The notes under the pieces: generated by a model | The model's database searches: none | Seen by the model: the letters and a program-made list of their open reading frames with translations, nothing else | Told to the model about the DNA's origin: nothing | NCBI GenBank assembly: GCA_015680685.1 | Contig: MNCI01023883.1 | Coordinates: 69,717 to 133,716, forward strand | Origin: Gnetum montanum | Taxonomy: Eukaryota; Streptophyta; Gnetopsida; Gnetales; Gnetaceae | Length of the DNA: 64,000 bases | Direction: 5' to 3' | Program-made: the position numbers and the translations under genes | In this document: in pieces, positions 49,260 through 61,600 of the stretch | How positions within the stretch are numbered: position 1 is the stretch's first letter | How the letters are laid out: each line of letters starts with the position of its first letter

Positions 49260-51480
49260 AGAAGAAGAAGCCACATTCAAAATGTCCCCAAGACAAGGAT
49301 GCAACAAGTGCATGGTCAATTTTGACCTTATCCCTAGGATAGCAAGGACATCTCCCAAAGTCCCAGAAATAACTCCCATGATTTTCAAAATGCATCCAAG
49401 ATGCTTTGTAGTACAAATTTCCCATGCCCCTACTGAATGTGCTCAGACTTTTATTACAAATAGTTCAAACTTAAAAACCACATTGCCATTCACATTGATT
49501 ATGTCCCATGACTCCATGCATCCTTTACTCTTCAACTAGCATAGTATTTTGAGGCTTCAAATCCATAATGCATCATGAGAACTGGTGTTTAAAAAATCAT
49601 AAACTAGTCGGGTCAAAAACAAGCGAGCTAGGAAAAAGTAGGCAAGGCCGGTCAGTCAGTTTAAAAAGTTGGATAAATCAGATTTAAAAACATGTATTTC
49701 CTTTTTAAAAAATAAAGAAAGAAAAAATCCAGTGATTAATCATCAAATTGGTGATCAATTGCCGATTTAGAAAATACTACTGGGCACCTCCTTGAAAAGA
49801 CCACACAACACACATTTGGTTACGTGCCCCCATCTCAAAGCCCTGTGAAACATAATGAAAATCCTTCTAGTCAAAGTACAAGGGACAAAAACCCTTTCAA
49901 GTTTTTAAATAACCTACCATACACATCCATATCTGACACACAAGAAACCCACAATAAAGGAGATGGTTGCCCCTTTAGCATGCTTCCTTTACCTTTGCTC
50001 ATCCCCATACTCTGACTTACATATATATTATCAGCTCCATCTCCCACATACATTAGCAGAGAGTACACATTTCTGAACTATTAGAAATAGCAATGCCAAC
50101 ATCACTAAATATTATTTAATGGCAATGTCAAGAGCATCAATTTTGAAAAAGATATCATAACAAGCATTATTATAAGATATGATTGTCATCCTGACAAGCA
50201 CTCCAACAAAAACATCGATTAACCATTATTCATCCTTGTGTCATCGCGTTATCTACTGTTAAATGTTTCATTTTGTATCATCCCAAGAAAATACGAAAAA
50301 GGAAAAATTTCTAACAAGTTTCCTCCTTACCTATTTGATCCCTACAATATTGCATGCCTCTACAGCTAGTAAACTGATGTGAGCTAATTTATGCTCTATT
50401 AATTTGTATAGATGCAATTACATTACAGCATCTAAGTAATCCACATTCAATTACAAACCTCTACTTCTGATCTTTTTCAAATAGGGTTTTCTTCCCATTT
50501 GTGTTACTTTGCAATTTTTGTAATACCATAATTTTCACCATCAAATAAATAGATGCTTTTACAAATTTTTTGTTCTGGTTCTGGTTCTTTTGTTTCCCTG
50601 TTTGTAAAGTCATATTTTCCTAGCTAACACAAATCATTCTCATGGCTTGTTACATGGCTTCCTTTTTAATATAACAATTTTTTAAAAAAATTTATAACAA
50701 AATGATCAAAATTCACTCCTTGCAAACTTCTAATTATTTTAATATAACAAATTGACAAATTGCTGCAGCCTCTATATGCTCTAATAATGGTAACATATTT
50801 CCTTCTAACAAAATAATCACATGTTCAGTTCAGAATTTTACCTCTAATTTATCTGTTAAAATTTGCTTCTTTACATTATGTATCTGTCTCCAACATTTTC
50901 TTAGTTACATTTATGCATAACATAACCATGTATAATTGCCAATTTCATAATACTATTAAAAGTCTGTCTCATCAATTTCAAGCATCAATTTCAAGCCTAA
51001 TTCTGTAAGCATATAAAGTCTTCCTACCTCCTATAGCTCTTTGGACTACAAATGTATTGCAGATATATAGCTTACTGTTGAGCTCTATAAAGTGCATCAC
51101 TAAATTTGGCAGTTTTAGTAGGTGGGTCTCATGTTGCAATTACCCAAACAAAAAATAAAACTAATCCTAAAACAGCCAATAAAGATCTGCTTTGTCTCTC
51201 CATGTATCATATCGTGAAACTGCCAATAAAACTGCCTCACACAGTGTCTTTAGAACTCAACCTCATGGTGCACACTCACTGGCACTTCAACGGGAGTTCA
51301 CTCAGACAAAGGAGCTTTCTTCCAACCAAGGCTCAAATAGCAGAAATCAAGAAAACTTGCTTAGTCATGTGACTTTTAGCAGAACGATACACCTAACCAA
51401 GAGACAATTTAGGATCACTCGACAAGTGCCAAACAATAGCTAATGATCGAGTACACACTCAGCAAGAGGAGAGAAAATAG
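49260..51480. other. No recognisable gene
   Basis: AT-rich with short open frames only. The right part may include leader sequence downstream of the viral promoter at 51.77 kb, but no viral coding or PBS was recognised. Confidence 0.4.
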
Positions 51481-51489
51481 CAAAATCAG

Positions 51490-51858
51490 GATTAAACAGA
51501 ACACGAGAAAATGCGGATCCAACCAGAAAGAATTCATAGCGGCGAAATTAAGGCTTTGTTGGCCAACAAGAGTAACAACATCAATAACTCTAAAAGTAAC
51601 ATAAAGATGGTAGCTGCAACAAAGAAAGTATTATCATTCACAACTGCAAAGCTTACAATCAGGAAAGGATTACAGAACATAGGAACATAGGAAGGGATTA
51701 CAAACTCGACACACACGACACACTACACACTCTCTTCGCTCTTCTATATCCTCTCTTTACTGAGGGCCCTTATTTATAACAACTGGGGGGGGGCATCATT
51801 AGCACATAACACAAAGCCTTGGCGTGCAAGCCAAACAAACAAGGCGTACAAGCCACGC
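51490..51858 (-). promoter_or_regulatory. Viral intergenic region with promoter
   Basis: Downstream of the last viral coding on the minus strand. A C9-10 run (minus) at about 51786-51795 is followed by TTATAAATAAGGGCCC (TATA box at plus 51771-51778) and a GA-rich start region with AGAAGAGCGAAGAGAG, as in full-length transcript promoters of plant pararetroviruses. No tRNA-Met PBS was found further along. The outer limit 51490 is a guess. Confidence 0.55.
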
Positions 51859-52720
51859 CTAAATAGCTTTTAGGATGGCACGATGCATCAGACAGATCTT
51901 GCCACATGCCTTCTTACAGTTGGAACAATCTTTAATAAGCTTTGATAGTTCAGTAAGGATACCAGCTGGCGTCGACGAGACATCTTCGGCATCTTGCGGA
52001 GGAAGTTGCTTCGGGACTAAGCATTCATTGGCGTACCAAGATAACTTTTGGAAATAATTGATTTGCTGAAAATGAGTGCACAACTTTTCTTCCCATTGAG
52101 TAGACTCAAGGGTATCATTCAAGTACCTCCTGGCATGCTCGTTGGCGAATAAAGGTCTTCTGATGAGAATCAAATTGTAGAGCATGTCGGTTACTTGGAG
52201 ATGCGTCAACAGCTTTGCTTCGAGCCGACTTCATTTGAGGTTTTTTACCACGCAATCGATGCATCCGGCCATGTTGACAAAGAAATCTATGGTTGGATAT
52301 TGCTTAGATTGGCTGAGCGAAGATTCTTGCGGAAAAAGATTCGTTACTTGCCTGACCCATCGTACGCGATCTTCGAGTGTTGCTACTGGCCAGAGTTTCC
52401 ATTCTTCATTATCTTGGAGAGGATTCATTGAACCACTACTAGACTCTGCATGAAACATCTTGATTTGAGGTTTGAGTTCCCTGGTTAATGCGTCAGGTAA
52501 ACTATTAGTGATGCCAGGAATTCTTTCAACTGAAAATTTATATTGTGCTAAAAGAAACTGCCACCAAGCAGAACGCTGTAGCTTGGAAGAGGGATTAATT
52601 CTTCGCTTTAGCAAGGTTGCCAGGTTTGATGAATCAGTGTGAAGGATGAATGGTTCTGCAATTAAATGTATATGAAACTTTTCAAGGCCACGAACTGCTG
52701 CTAAGATTTCCTCTCTGCGG
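51859..52720 (-). pseudogene. EPRV RNase H end and C-terminal extension
   Basis: The RNase H second half lies in a shifted frame (52614-52231). It contains WWQFLLAQYKFSVERIPG and NSLPDALTREL, the terminal RNase H helix block. After a TGA at about 52232 the same frame stays open (52209-51859) for a segment ending in a Cys-rich motif (CSNCKKACGKICLMH). RNase H degrades the RNA template. The Cys cluster beyond RNase H is not a standard domain of this position to my knowledge. Between 52722 and 52700 a stop and a one-base loss break the junction from the upstream part. Confidence 0.8.
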
Positions 52721-52721
52721 G

Positions 52722-53651
52722 CTAGTAATTCAATTCATTCTTATGAAACATGCCCGATGCATAAGCACAAACTTGCTCAGCTTCTCTATAACTACTTGCT
52801 TGAAGGAGAACTGCTGCCCAGGCGTCATAACTGGCATCTGTATTTAGGATAAAGGGCCCCTTTAGAATTGGCTGTAGTGGTGGTAAATGCTTGCATTCTT
52901 CCTTGAGCTGCTGTACTTGACTAGTAGTTGCTTTGGTCCAGACGAATGGTTGTTGATTTTTACACCATCTAATATCTTTGGTCTTATCTGATAATTTATC
53001 AATATGCCTAGACACATAATTTATACAACCCAGAAATCTGAGACACTACTCCTTATTTATTAACCGATCTAGGAATTGATCTATCTTCTCTAGCACATGG
53101 GGCTGCATATGGATTTTTCCATCTTGAATTGTAACTTCAAGAAACTCGATGGATGATTTGCCCACTTGAAACTTCTTTGGATCTGATGAGAGCCCAATGC
53201 CATGTTGTAGACATAATGCTGCAAACTTTTGTAGATGAGTGACATGTTTTGTCATCAATTCTGAAAACACAACAAAATCATCTATATAATTAGCAACAAA
53301 CTGATGGACTGGCTGAAAGATAGAATCCATTCTTCTTTGGAATTGGGATGGCGCATTCTTTAAACCGAAAGGAATAACCTTCCATTCGAATAAACCTTGG
53401 GGCATTGAGAATGTCGTTTTATGAATATCTTCTAGTGCTATGCGGATTTGATGATATCCACTTTTACAGTCAAACTTGCTGAACACCTTCTTTGCTGCAA
53501 CATTCTGAATTAGCATTTCTTTATTTGGCATAGGCCACTTGATATCTATTGTGACAGCATATAACGGGATATAATTGATTACCATGCGTGCTTTACCTCT
53601 TGCAATTTCAGCATGGTTTCTTACTATAAAGCTTGAACATGCGTAGTTGGA
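52722..53651 (-). pseudogene. EPRV reverse transcriptase and start of RNase H
   Basis: 53585-53046 carries the RT palm: FDCKSGYHQIRIA near residue 38 and YIDD at residues 100-103, both catalytic sites intact, with PFGLKNAPSQFQRRM between them, typical of caulimovirids. A TAG ends this piece at 53046-53048. The same frame continues (53015-52722) through the connection to the first RNase H Asp (LNTDASYDAWAAVLLQ). A TAG at 52722-52724 closes it. The enzyme would copy pregenomic RNA into DNA. Confidence 0.92.
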
Positions 53652-54746
53652 CTATGATTTTTGAATCAAACCTTTGGCTAGAAATTCTACTAACTGATGT
53701 TCCATTTCAAGAGTGTCTTGTTGATTGAGCACAATAACCTTGGATTGAACTGGAATATTGTGGACCGTGGGGATATGAGCTTCTGGACTATCACGATCCC
53801 AAAATTGTAACGGATGTTCACAACAACACTTCGTCAATTCTGCAAAACACATACTAAGCAATTGCTGACCTGGTTCTGTCAAGTTGATCTGTGCTTTCTT
53901 CATTCGTTGAATATGAGCATACTTTTGTCTGGCAATATCTTCTAACTCCATTTGTGATATAACTTCTTTTAAAGATGGATTATGCTTGTTGAAGGTAGAA
54001 TGGATTTGGGGATGCTTGTTCTTTAATAATTGTACTGGAATTTTGCTCAAAATTATCTTAGGACGTTGCTCTAACTGAGGTTGCCATGGCAGAGAACAGA
54101 CGATCATATCTTGGCCAACAGTATACGGTCCTAAAGTGTCCATAAAATATGCTCCCAAACCAATGTCAAATCTGCTATCAGATATTTGCACAAAATTGGC
54201 TGTTCCAACATCTTCATCATTGAGCTTTAATGGTATATTGAAAGCAAATTGAGAAAGTTGCCTTGTTCCATTCATTGTTTCTAATGTCATAGTTTTACTA
54301 GATACCCAACAATCTAAAACATCTTTATGACAAAAATTTAATGAAGCTCCTGTATCTATAAAAGCTTGATATTTCTTCCATTTATCTTTCCCATCAACTA
54401 CTATCTTTACTGGAATTAACAAAATACTCTGCAATGCTAATAAATGTTTAATCTGATGCTGAATGTGAGCATCTACCTGTTCTAGAGGTTGTGGTACAAT
54501 CCAGTTTTTAACTTCTGTATTCACCAGAAATCTCTTCTTGTACGGAGTTGCTAAAAATTGTGGAAGCTTTTGCCGGATAATTTTTGGGAGAACTTCTTCA
54601 TCTGAATCTTCTTCAGAAGCTGCCTTTAACAAAGTTTCTTTGCATCCGAGGGTAGATGATATACTAGAGTCTCTGTCTGCATCTGCGATTGGAAAATCTT
54701 GCGTATGCTGAGATTCTGAATCAGACCAAATAGGCTCATCATTCAT
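53652..54746 (-). pseudogene. EPRV aspartic protease and RT N-terminus
   Basis: 364 open codons in the same frame as the coat protein, from which it is separated only by a TAG at 54747-54749. Acidic N-terminal half; the protease active site is FIDTGASLNF (Asp at residue 131). The RT N-terminal region begins near residue 300 and continues after a TAG at 53652-53654. The protease matures the polyprotein. The active-site triplet is intact. Confidence 0.9.
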
Positions 54747-55963
54747 CTAAGAGTTCACTTCTCTCTCGAGCTTTATATCAGAAAACCATTCTTCTGGTAC
54801 TTCAGGAATGTCCGATGTTGAAGGTTGCATCATGAAACTTCGTTGCACTTCTTCTACTACTGCTTCAGCTTCATCTACTTCTTCAACACTAATTTCTGAT
54901 TCTGATTCAGGTTCCAGACTAGAAATTTCTTCACTGCTATTTGAAAGCACTTGAATAGCATAAACTTGCTCCTTTTCTTCTTCTGGCTTCTCGACTGGTT
55001 CCCAATCATTAATGTAACTTTCAAAAAAGGCTTTTACCTTAGGATTAATCTTCTCCTTCTTTTGTGGACATTCATGTGCATAATGCCCTTGATTTTTACA
55101 AGAATAACATGTTACCTTTTTCCGATTAAATGGTCCTTTTCTTCGTTTGGCGAAGAATCTCTTTGGGCTATGGCCCTTAAATGATTGTCTCCACTTTCGC
55201 TGCCTAAACTTTGGAGGCGCTGTAAACTTTCTGCGAGGTTGGCGCTGTTTTCTGGTGTTTCTTCTCCTTGGAGGTTTACCAAAAACATCAACTCCATCCA
55301 AATTTGCACAGACTTCGGCTGATGGAAGTAAATTATGCAATTGAACATTGTAACAAGCAAATTGGAGTTCTTGTCTAACCATATGAATTATATCAGTAAA
55401 ATAGGTGAGAGACAAATCAATGTTCTTCTCTACTACCTTGTAGAGCACCATTTGGCCTAGCTTTGCAGGTAGGCTACCCAAATATAAGTAAGGAATCATC
55501 TGATCTCTATGAAGTGCTAACCTATAAACTTCATTTAAATATTCTGCGCTAAACTATTCAAAATATCTGAAATCTTCTAACTTTCTTTGGCTAAGCAACA
55601 ATTTATCTTTTAAACGCAAGTTGGCAGATAGATCTACTGTAAATTCTGTAACCAAAGAAACAAACACACCTTGTAATCCGGTATCAAGGATTTGATTCTT
55701 CTGATCTTGAGTTGAACTCTCCCACCAATGTCGAATTTTGCCACTTGCTCTTGTGAAAGTGCCCAAAATGACTGTTCTTTCATCTACATGAAGCACTTGC
55801 ATACAAACCCGAAGTTGATCAATCCAAAGTTGTACTGCATGTAAGACTTCCTTTGGAGGCAGATAATCTATATCAATGACTGGAATTGAAGTTGCTGGCC
55901 AGTGTTGAAAGGCAGTGAACACTGGAGGCTCAGTTGTCGGTCCTCTCTGCCAAGGTGGATTAG
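54747..55963 (-). pseudogene. EPRV coat protein, one in-frame stop
   Basis: Two open pieces in one frame (55922-55554 and 55499-54747) separated by a TAG at 55554-55556; the frame is open upstream to about 55963. The core is followed by a strongly basic Arg/Lys tract (residues 77-128 of the second piece) and a CX2CX4HX4C zinc finger (residues 131-144, plus about 55068-55109), then an acidic Glu/Ser tail. This basic-zinc-finger-acidic order marks caulimovirid capsid proteins, which bind and package the genome. Confidence 0.88.
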
Positions 55964-56848
55964 CTAGGTTCTTCGTGCCATCATGATGTGTTGCTGACAG
56001 TCACCTTTTGATCTGGGGGTTGACGATGTAGAAGCTGGTTCTGGGGTTTTACCTTTTTCTTGAGCTTTGTCTAGCTGCATCTTCTTAATTCTTTTGATGA
56101 GAAGATGATCTCTTGGGTCACTAAATACAGGCTCGCTTGATCTGGATGTAGATCTGGTATCTGGCTCGCTTGGTTTTGAAAGTGATATTTGATTCTCCAC
56201 TGTGAAGGCTGTCTTCAACCGCTACTTAGTCACGCTCGCTTGTTGCTGCCGTTGTTGCACAATGGCTTCATATTCTGCCAGATGATTAGCCATATCTTGA
56301 GACATACTTGTTATATGTTCATCAACATTTTCTATCCCGCATTCTAGCTGAACCACTTGATCATGAAGTTGCGTAATGTGTTGAGACGCATAGGATGTCC
56401 AATGACATAAATAGTTTAGCTGTCTCGTACTATCTGATTGATCTTGAGCACTTGTTGCGGTATGTTCTAAGAGATAACTGCAATCTGCTCTTGTGGTTGG
56501 TTGTTGTTCTTTTGATGCAGTAGTGGAATAAGCTCCCTTTGGCGGCCACGATCCTCCTTGAAGTAATCTGCGAGATCCTATTTGACGATATGACGGCTGC
56601 ATCATTAGAATTGCTGCACGCGTATCATAATTCGGTGATGACGATGATTCTGCATACTTTTGAGACGGCAGAACTGGCGGTAAGGTCTCTAGTGTGATTG
56701 TAGCTTGTCGACCAAACTGCTGAATAGGATGCTGACTCCATCTTCTTTTGGATTTCTCAACGGTTTTGAATTCTTGAGCTTGAAGTAGATTCTGAATTCT
56801 TGGAAAACTTTGAATATAATCGGGTGTTTTTTTATTGATCTTCCGCAT
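55964..56848 (-). pseudogene. EPRV linker between movement and coat proteins, coiled-coil
   Basis: Two open pieces in one frame (56848-56222, 56218-55964) separated by a single TAG. The first is Gln/Ser-rich and ends in a heptad-like stretch (ITQLHDQVVQLECGIENVDE and on) that should form a coiled coil. The second is a basic, Ser/Pro-rich linker. Caulimovirids encode a coiled-coil virion-associated function in this general position, but identity is only by position and composition. A frameshift near 55970 leads into the coat protein frame. Confidence 0.6.
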
Positions 56849-57595
56849 GCCTTGAGATGCTGACTACCCTTAGGGAATTGCACTCCCCACTTCAATTTAT
56901 GATTCATTAGGATGGTGTTAGATAATTGATGTGTTCCTCTTACTGCTACCGCGGCATAGACTGATCCTGGAAGCAAATCAACACCATGTATTTCTATACA
57001 CAATAATAAAGCATTTGTAATGTAATCATCTGCTAGCGCTAACTGAAAATTTGGTTGCACTGTACACAATGCATCTACATCTAGATCTCCTTGGAACTGA
57101 CAGATTTTAGCTGTTTCCCATGCCACATCTGGGTCTTGACTGATGCCATTCCCTATAACACGACTATCCAATAAGGTAACCACATATTCTGCACCAATGT
57201 TATAGTTGAATTTCGGGCTGACAATAATATCTAATTGTCCTAGATGAACATATGCATAATTTTGCTTTTGCCATTTATCTACTTCTTCTGCGGTAAACAA
57301 TGGCAGAAGGATAGGTCTAATACCTTTTCCTTTGACATCCAAAATGGCTTCCCTGCTTAATAGACGTTGCCATCCGAGCTGAAAAGATATTAGCAAAATT
57401 ATAAATCGCATCTTTGGGAATTTCTGGAAATTTTAGATCCTTGTGCACTCCGCCTGTCATAAAAGATTTAACTTTTAACAGAGCTTCAGAAAATGGTAAA
57501 ATTGCCTTTTGCTCAACAGATATTTCACCTTCACCTTCACGGTCTCTCTCAGTGTTATGGGCAAGAGTTATTGACTGAGATCTTGATCTTAACAT
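56849..57595 (-). pseudogene. EPRV movement protein (30K superfamily), frameshifted
   Basis: The ATG at 57595 opens 92 codons. Around 57340 the coding moves to another frame (57411-56849), with YVHLGQLDIIVSPKFNYNIG, LLDSRVIGNG (the conserved Asp of the 30K fold) and ALADDYITNALLLCIEIHG. 30K movement proteins enlarge plasmodesmata for cell-to-cell spread. Position at the polyprotein N-terminus fits petuvirus-like layouts. A second frameshift near 56850 leads into the next piece. Upstream of 57600 the viral leader is missing. Confidence 0.82.
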
Positions 57596-57625
57596 GTATA
57601 TTCTTCCTATAGTGCTATCATCAGA

Positions 57626-58680
57626 TCTTAATAGATGATTTTGTTGTGTTTTCAGAATCGATGACAGAACATGTCACTCATCTACAAAAGTTTGCAGCAT
57701 TATGTCTACAACATGGCATTGGGCTCTCATCAGATCCAAAGAAGTTTCAAGTGGGCAAATCATCCATCGAGTTTCTTGGAGTTACAATTCAAGATGGAAA
57801 AATCCATATGCAGCCCCATGTGCTAGAGAAGATAGATTAATTCCTAGATCGGTTAATAAATAAGGAGCAGTGTCTCAGATTTCAGGGTTGTATAAATTAT
57901 GTGTCTAGGCATATTGATAACTTATCAAATAAGACCAAAGATATTAGATGGTGTAAAAATCAACAGCCATTCGTCTGGACCAAAGCAGCTACTAGTCAAG
58001 TACAACAGCTCAAGGAAGAATGCAAGCATTTACCGCCACTACAGCCAATTCTAAAGGGACCCTTTATCCTAAGTACAGATGCCAGTTATGACGCCTGGGC
58101 AACAGTTCTCCTACAAGCAAGTAGTTTTAGAGAAGCTGAGCAAGTTTGTGCTTATGCATCGGGCACGTTTCATAAGAATGAATTGAATTATTGGCCCACA
58201 GAGAAGGAAATCTTAGCATCAGTTCATGGCCTCGAAAAGTTTCATATACATTTAATTGCAGAACCATTCATCCTTCGCACCGATTCATCAAACCTGGCAA
58301 CCTTGCTAAAGTGAAGAATTAATCCCTCTCCCAAGCTACAGTGTTTTGCTTGGTGGCAGTTTCTTTTAGCATAGTATAAATTTTCAGTTGAAAGAATTCC
58401 TGGCATCACTAATAGTTTACCTGACGCATTAACCAGGGAACTCAAACCTCAAATCAAGATGTTTCATGCAGAGTCTAGTAGTGGTTCAATGAATCCTCTC
58501 CAGGATAATGAAGAATGGAAACTCTAGCTAGTAGCAACACTCGAAGATCACGTAAGATGGGTTAGGCAAGTAACGAATCTTTTTCCGCAAGAATCTTCGC
58601 TCAGCCAATCTAAGCAATATCCGACCATAGATTTCTTTGTCAACATGGCCGGACGCATCGATTGCGTGGTAAACAACCTC
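57626..58680 (+). pseudogene. Inverted copy of the EPRV RT/RNase H region
   Basis: Matches the reverse complement of 52235-53285 with about 5% differences by eye. 57646-57837 covers the end of RT after YIDD (cut just upstream), a TAA at 57838, then 57901-58311 the connection and RNase H (DASYDAWATVLLQ ... WPTEKEILASVHGLEKFHIH), a TGA at 58312-58314 and the RNase H tail to 58680. Its breaks differ from those of the minus-strand copy, so both decayed independently after the duplication or came from different insertions. It ends abruptly at the LRR duplication. Confidence 0.92.
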
Positions 58681-61600
58681 AAGTATTCAAGAGCAAGCAC
58701 ATGTATTCAAATGAGTTCAAGAATAAGATGTGTAATCCAAAAACACAGGCAAGAACCCTTAAGATCACAAATTGAAAGAACACCATATATATTCAAAAGA
58801 TGCCTTGGAACAAAAACGCAAAATAAAATGAATTAGGGAAAAAGACAATATAACGCTAACTCATAACTTTGAGCAATGCAACTACTAAACAAATCATTGC
58901 CACATAAATCTTGTGTTAAATAGTTCAAACTTTACAACCTACAACATGTAAAACTTGTTGAAATTCCATAAGGCAAAAACCTTTTTTAAAATAACTTGCT
59001 TTGGCTCCCAAACTCTTAAAGATGTGCTAATGCTACCGAAGTATAACAACAAATCACAAACTCCACAAATTTGTCCCATATGTGAGAAATTTATAACATT
59101 CCATTCAAACAATAAAACAAATAGTATGATAATTCTTATGATTTGCACCTGCCATTGAGCAAACACACAAATGAAAATAGAAACAAGAAACTAAGCAACA
59201 CAAGTGTCAATATGTTCCCGTTCACTTTAAAAACAAAAATAAGAAAATAAATAACCATACTAAAAAAATCCACAAAAGATACATGAAATTCTGAATCTAA
59301 AAACTTAAATATCAAATGCTGAATTAAAATGAATTGAATTGCAATAAGAAAGAAATGCAATAGATTAAGTTCCAAATATAGTTAAAAGTATGTCTCAGAC
59401 ACAAAGAAATCAAGTCACAACCAATGTGGTGCCATTACCATTCTCCTACAAAGGTATGCATACCTTCTAGATGTTGAATGCCATTATTTGAAATGTTGCA
59501 GGATTTGATATTGAGATACCTCAATGCATAAAGCCTCACAAGCAATCAAGAACTTCTTTGAAACTGTATAAAAGCTAGGCCATTAGTTTTCCCAGATCCA
59601 ACCTTATAAAAATTGTTCACTAATGCTAAATCATCATACATACCCATAGGTCACAATGTCATGGTACATGACTAGAAATGAATCATGAAAAAATAAACCA
59701 TTAAACAATATGACTCCTATAGGTCTGGTACAGCTCCAATAAGAAATACAGTAAAAATAAAAACCTGAAATGGTTTCCATGCATGCATCAGTGACATTAC
59801 CACCTTCCATGTTCAGCATAGTAAGCTTTTTCAATCCTGTAACATAAAAGGCACAAAATTTATATTCCAACTAAGATATAAGACAAATAACACTATTAAT
59901 TTCAAACACAAAATTAATATAGGAAAAATGGTTGTATCTGCAACGCATATGAAACAAGAACTGAGTGTCTTTGGCCATTCCGTTTGGCTTCAAAATGATT
60001 CAGCCAAGTTCTTCCAAAGAGTTCTAGAAGTAAACGTTGGGTGTCAATCCCATGATAACAGAATCTAGTGAAGGTGAAAACAATTACTGTGTTTAAGACA
60101 TAGAACAGAAAAACTTCTATCAATTTCAATATTTAGCAACTTGTAATTTCCTTTTACATATTTTAACAAGGTTATAGACTAACATCTTCCATCGAGCAAA
60201 TCTTCCATTCCTCTATTGTATCCACATATTGTTCTTGCAACATTTTCTACTTCATCCTACAAAACAATATCAACTTTGCACCATAAACTCCTGCTTTTCA
60301 GATTTTTACTCACACCTACCTACCTTGCTCACATTCACAATCATCAATTTCAGGTTTCAAAAGCTATTGCCCCAATCAAGATGAAAATAAATAATTATAA
60401 TGTTACTCTTTAGGTTACCCTTGTTCTTCTGCATGTTCCTACTTTACTATATTTTACTTCCAAGTTTGTTTACCTTGATGGTCTGCAAAGCCGATGCTTA
60501 GTTTGGCAGGTTTGCTAAATTATTTTAGGTTGCTACAAGTCAGCTTGTCTTCATGCAATCAATAGAAAGCGATAGGAAAATCCATGCAAAAAATTATTTT
60601 ACATTAAAAAAATTATGATACGAGCTTGCACCAACCTAAAAGAAGCCTCCCAAAAAAGAAAAAGAAAACCAAACTGATCTATTACCACATTGTTAGATTT
60701 AAATACAAGACATGTTTATCTAATAAGGTACTTACTAAACATTTTAATCACTGGTCAATAAATTGCCTAATAATTAAAACATTATTTAAGAGTTAAAAAA
60801 AGGAATTGCACTATACACTTCAATTCTCTCAACAAACATTGGTTGTTTACCTCTCAGAAAAGCAATGCCAATATCATTCACTTTGCTCTTAGAAATCTGA
60901 AGCTCTTTCAGGTTTGTAAGACCTATCCAACCAAAACTATTAAAAAGTTGAAATGCATAAAGAAATAAAACATGAAAACAGTTACTTGATGAAAAAATAT
61001 CACAGCAAAAAATCAATAAATTAAACATAAATTCAATTTTATTTTCTTCAAGAATTGTTAGCTTTCTTTTTACTATTCCCAAAACGTAAGCATGTTCGAT
61101 GCCAGTATTAACACTATATTAATGTTAACCAATTAACACTAGAAATATATCATTAACTAATAGTGCTGTGTACTGACAAACTAGTAAACTTGTAAAAGAT
61201 GTGAATTACTCATGGAACAACAAAATAACATTACTTAGGGAACAAAATAAAGAACTATCCTAGCAGTCAGGATACAATCCATTTTGTGAAAATTAGGTAT
61301 AATATTTAGTAGCAAATTCAAAACAACAAAACATTAATACCAACAAGATTTATGATGTCTGAGTTCTTTGTACAATTGCACCATCCAATATTCAAAGTCT
61401 AACTTTGTGAGTCTTGCACACATATGACAAAATCATATTCAATCAAATGCATATGCAAGCTTAAAAACACTAAAATTTTATGAGCCTTCACTCAACAATT
61501 TAAACAATCTATGATACAGACCAACTCATATACATTTAAGCAATACAGTTTGTTTTTGGTTTGCAAACAAAGAAATTTATTTAAAGGTACAATGAAGAAA

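Larger units (their letters stand above)
51490..57625 (-). mobile_element. Endogenous pararetrovirus (Caulimoviridae), nearly complete, broken
   Basis: An integrated double-stranded DNA pararetrovirus read on the minus strand: movement protein, spacer with coiled coil, coat protein with zinc finger, aspartic protease, RT, RNase H and a C-terminal extension, then an intergenic region with a TATA box. One long run of these domains in this order is the layout of petuviruses and the endogenous florendoviruses (family knowledge); genus cannot be assigned. There are no LTRs and no integrase, which separates it from Ty3 elements. At least four frameshifts and six in-frame stops disable it. Its 5' end is cut at about 57600-57625, where an inverted copy of its own RT region abuts. 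Confidence 0.9.

Noticed and set aside
54951-55344. Plus-strand open frames opposite the viral coat protein
   Set aside because: They are antisense shadows of the basic/zinc-finger coding on the minus strand.
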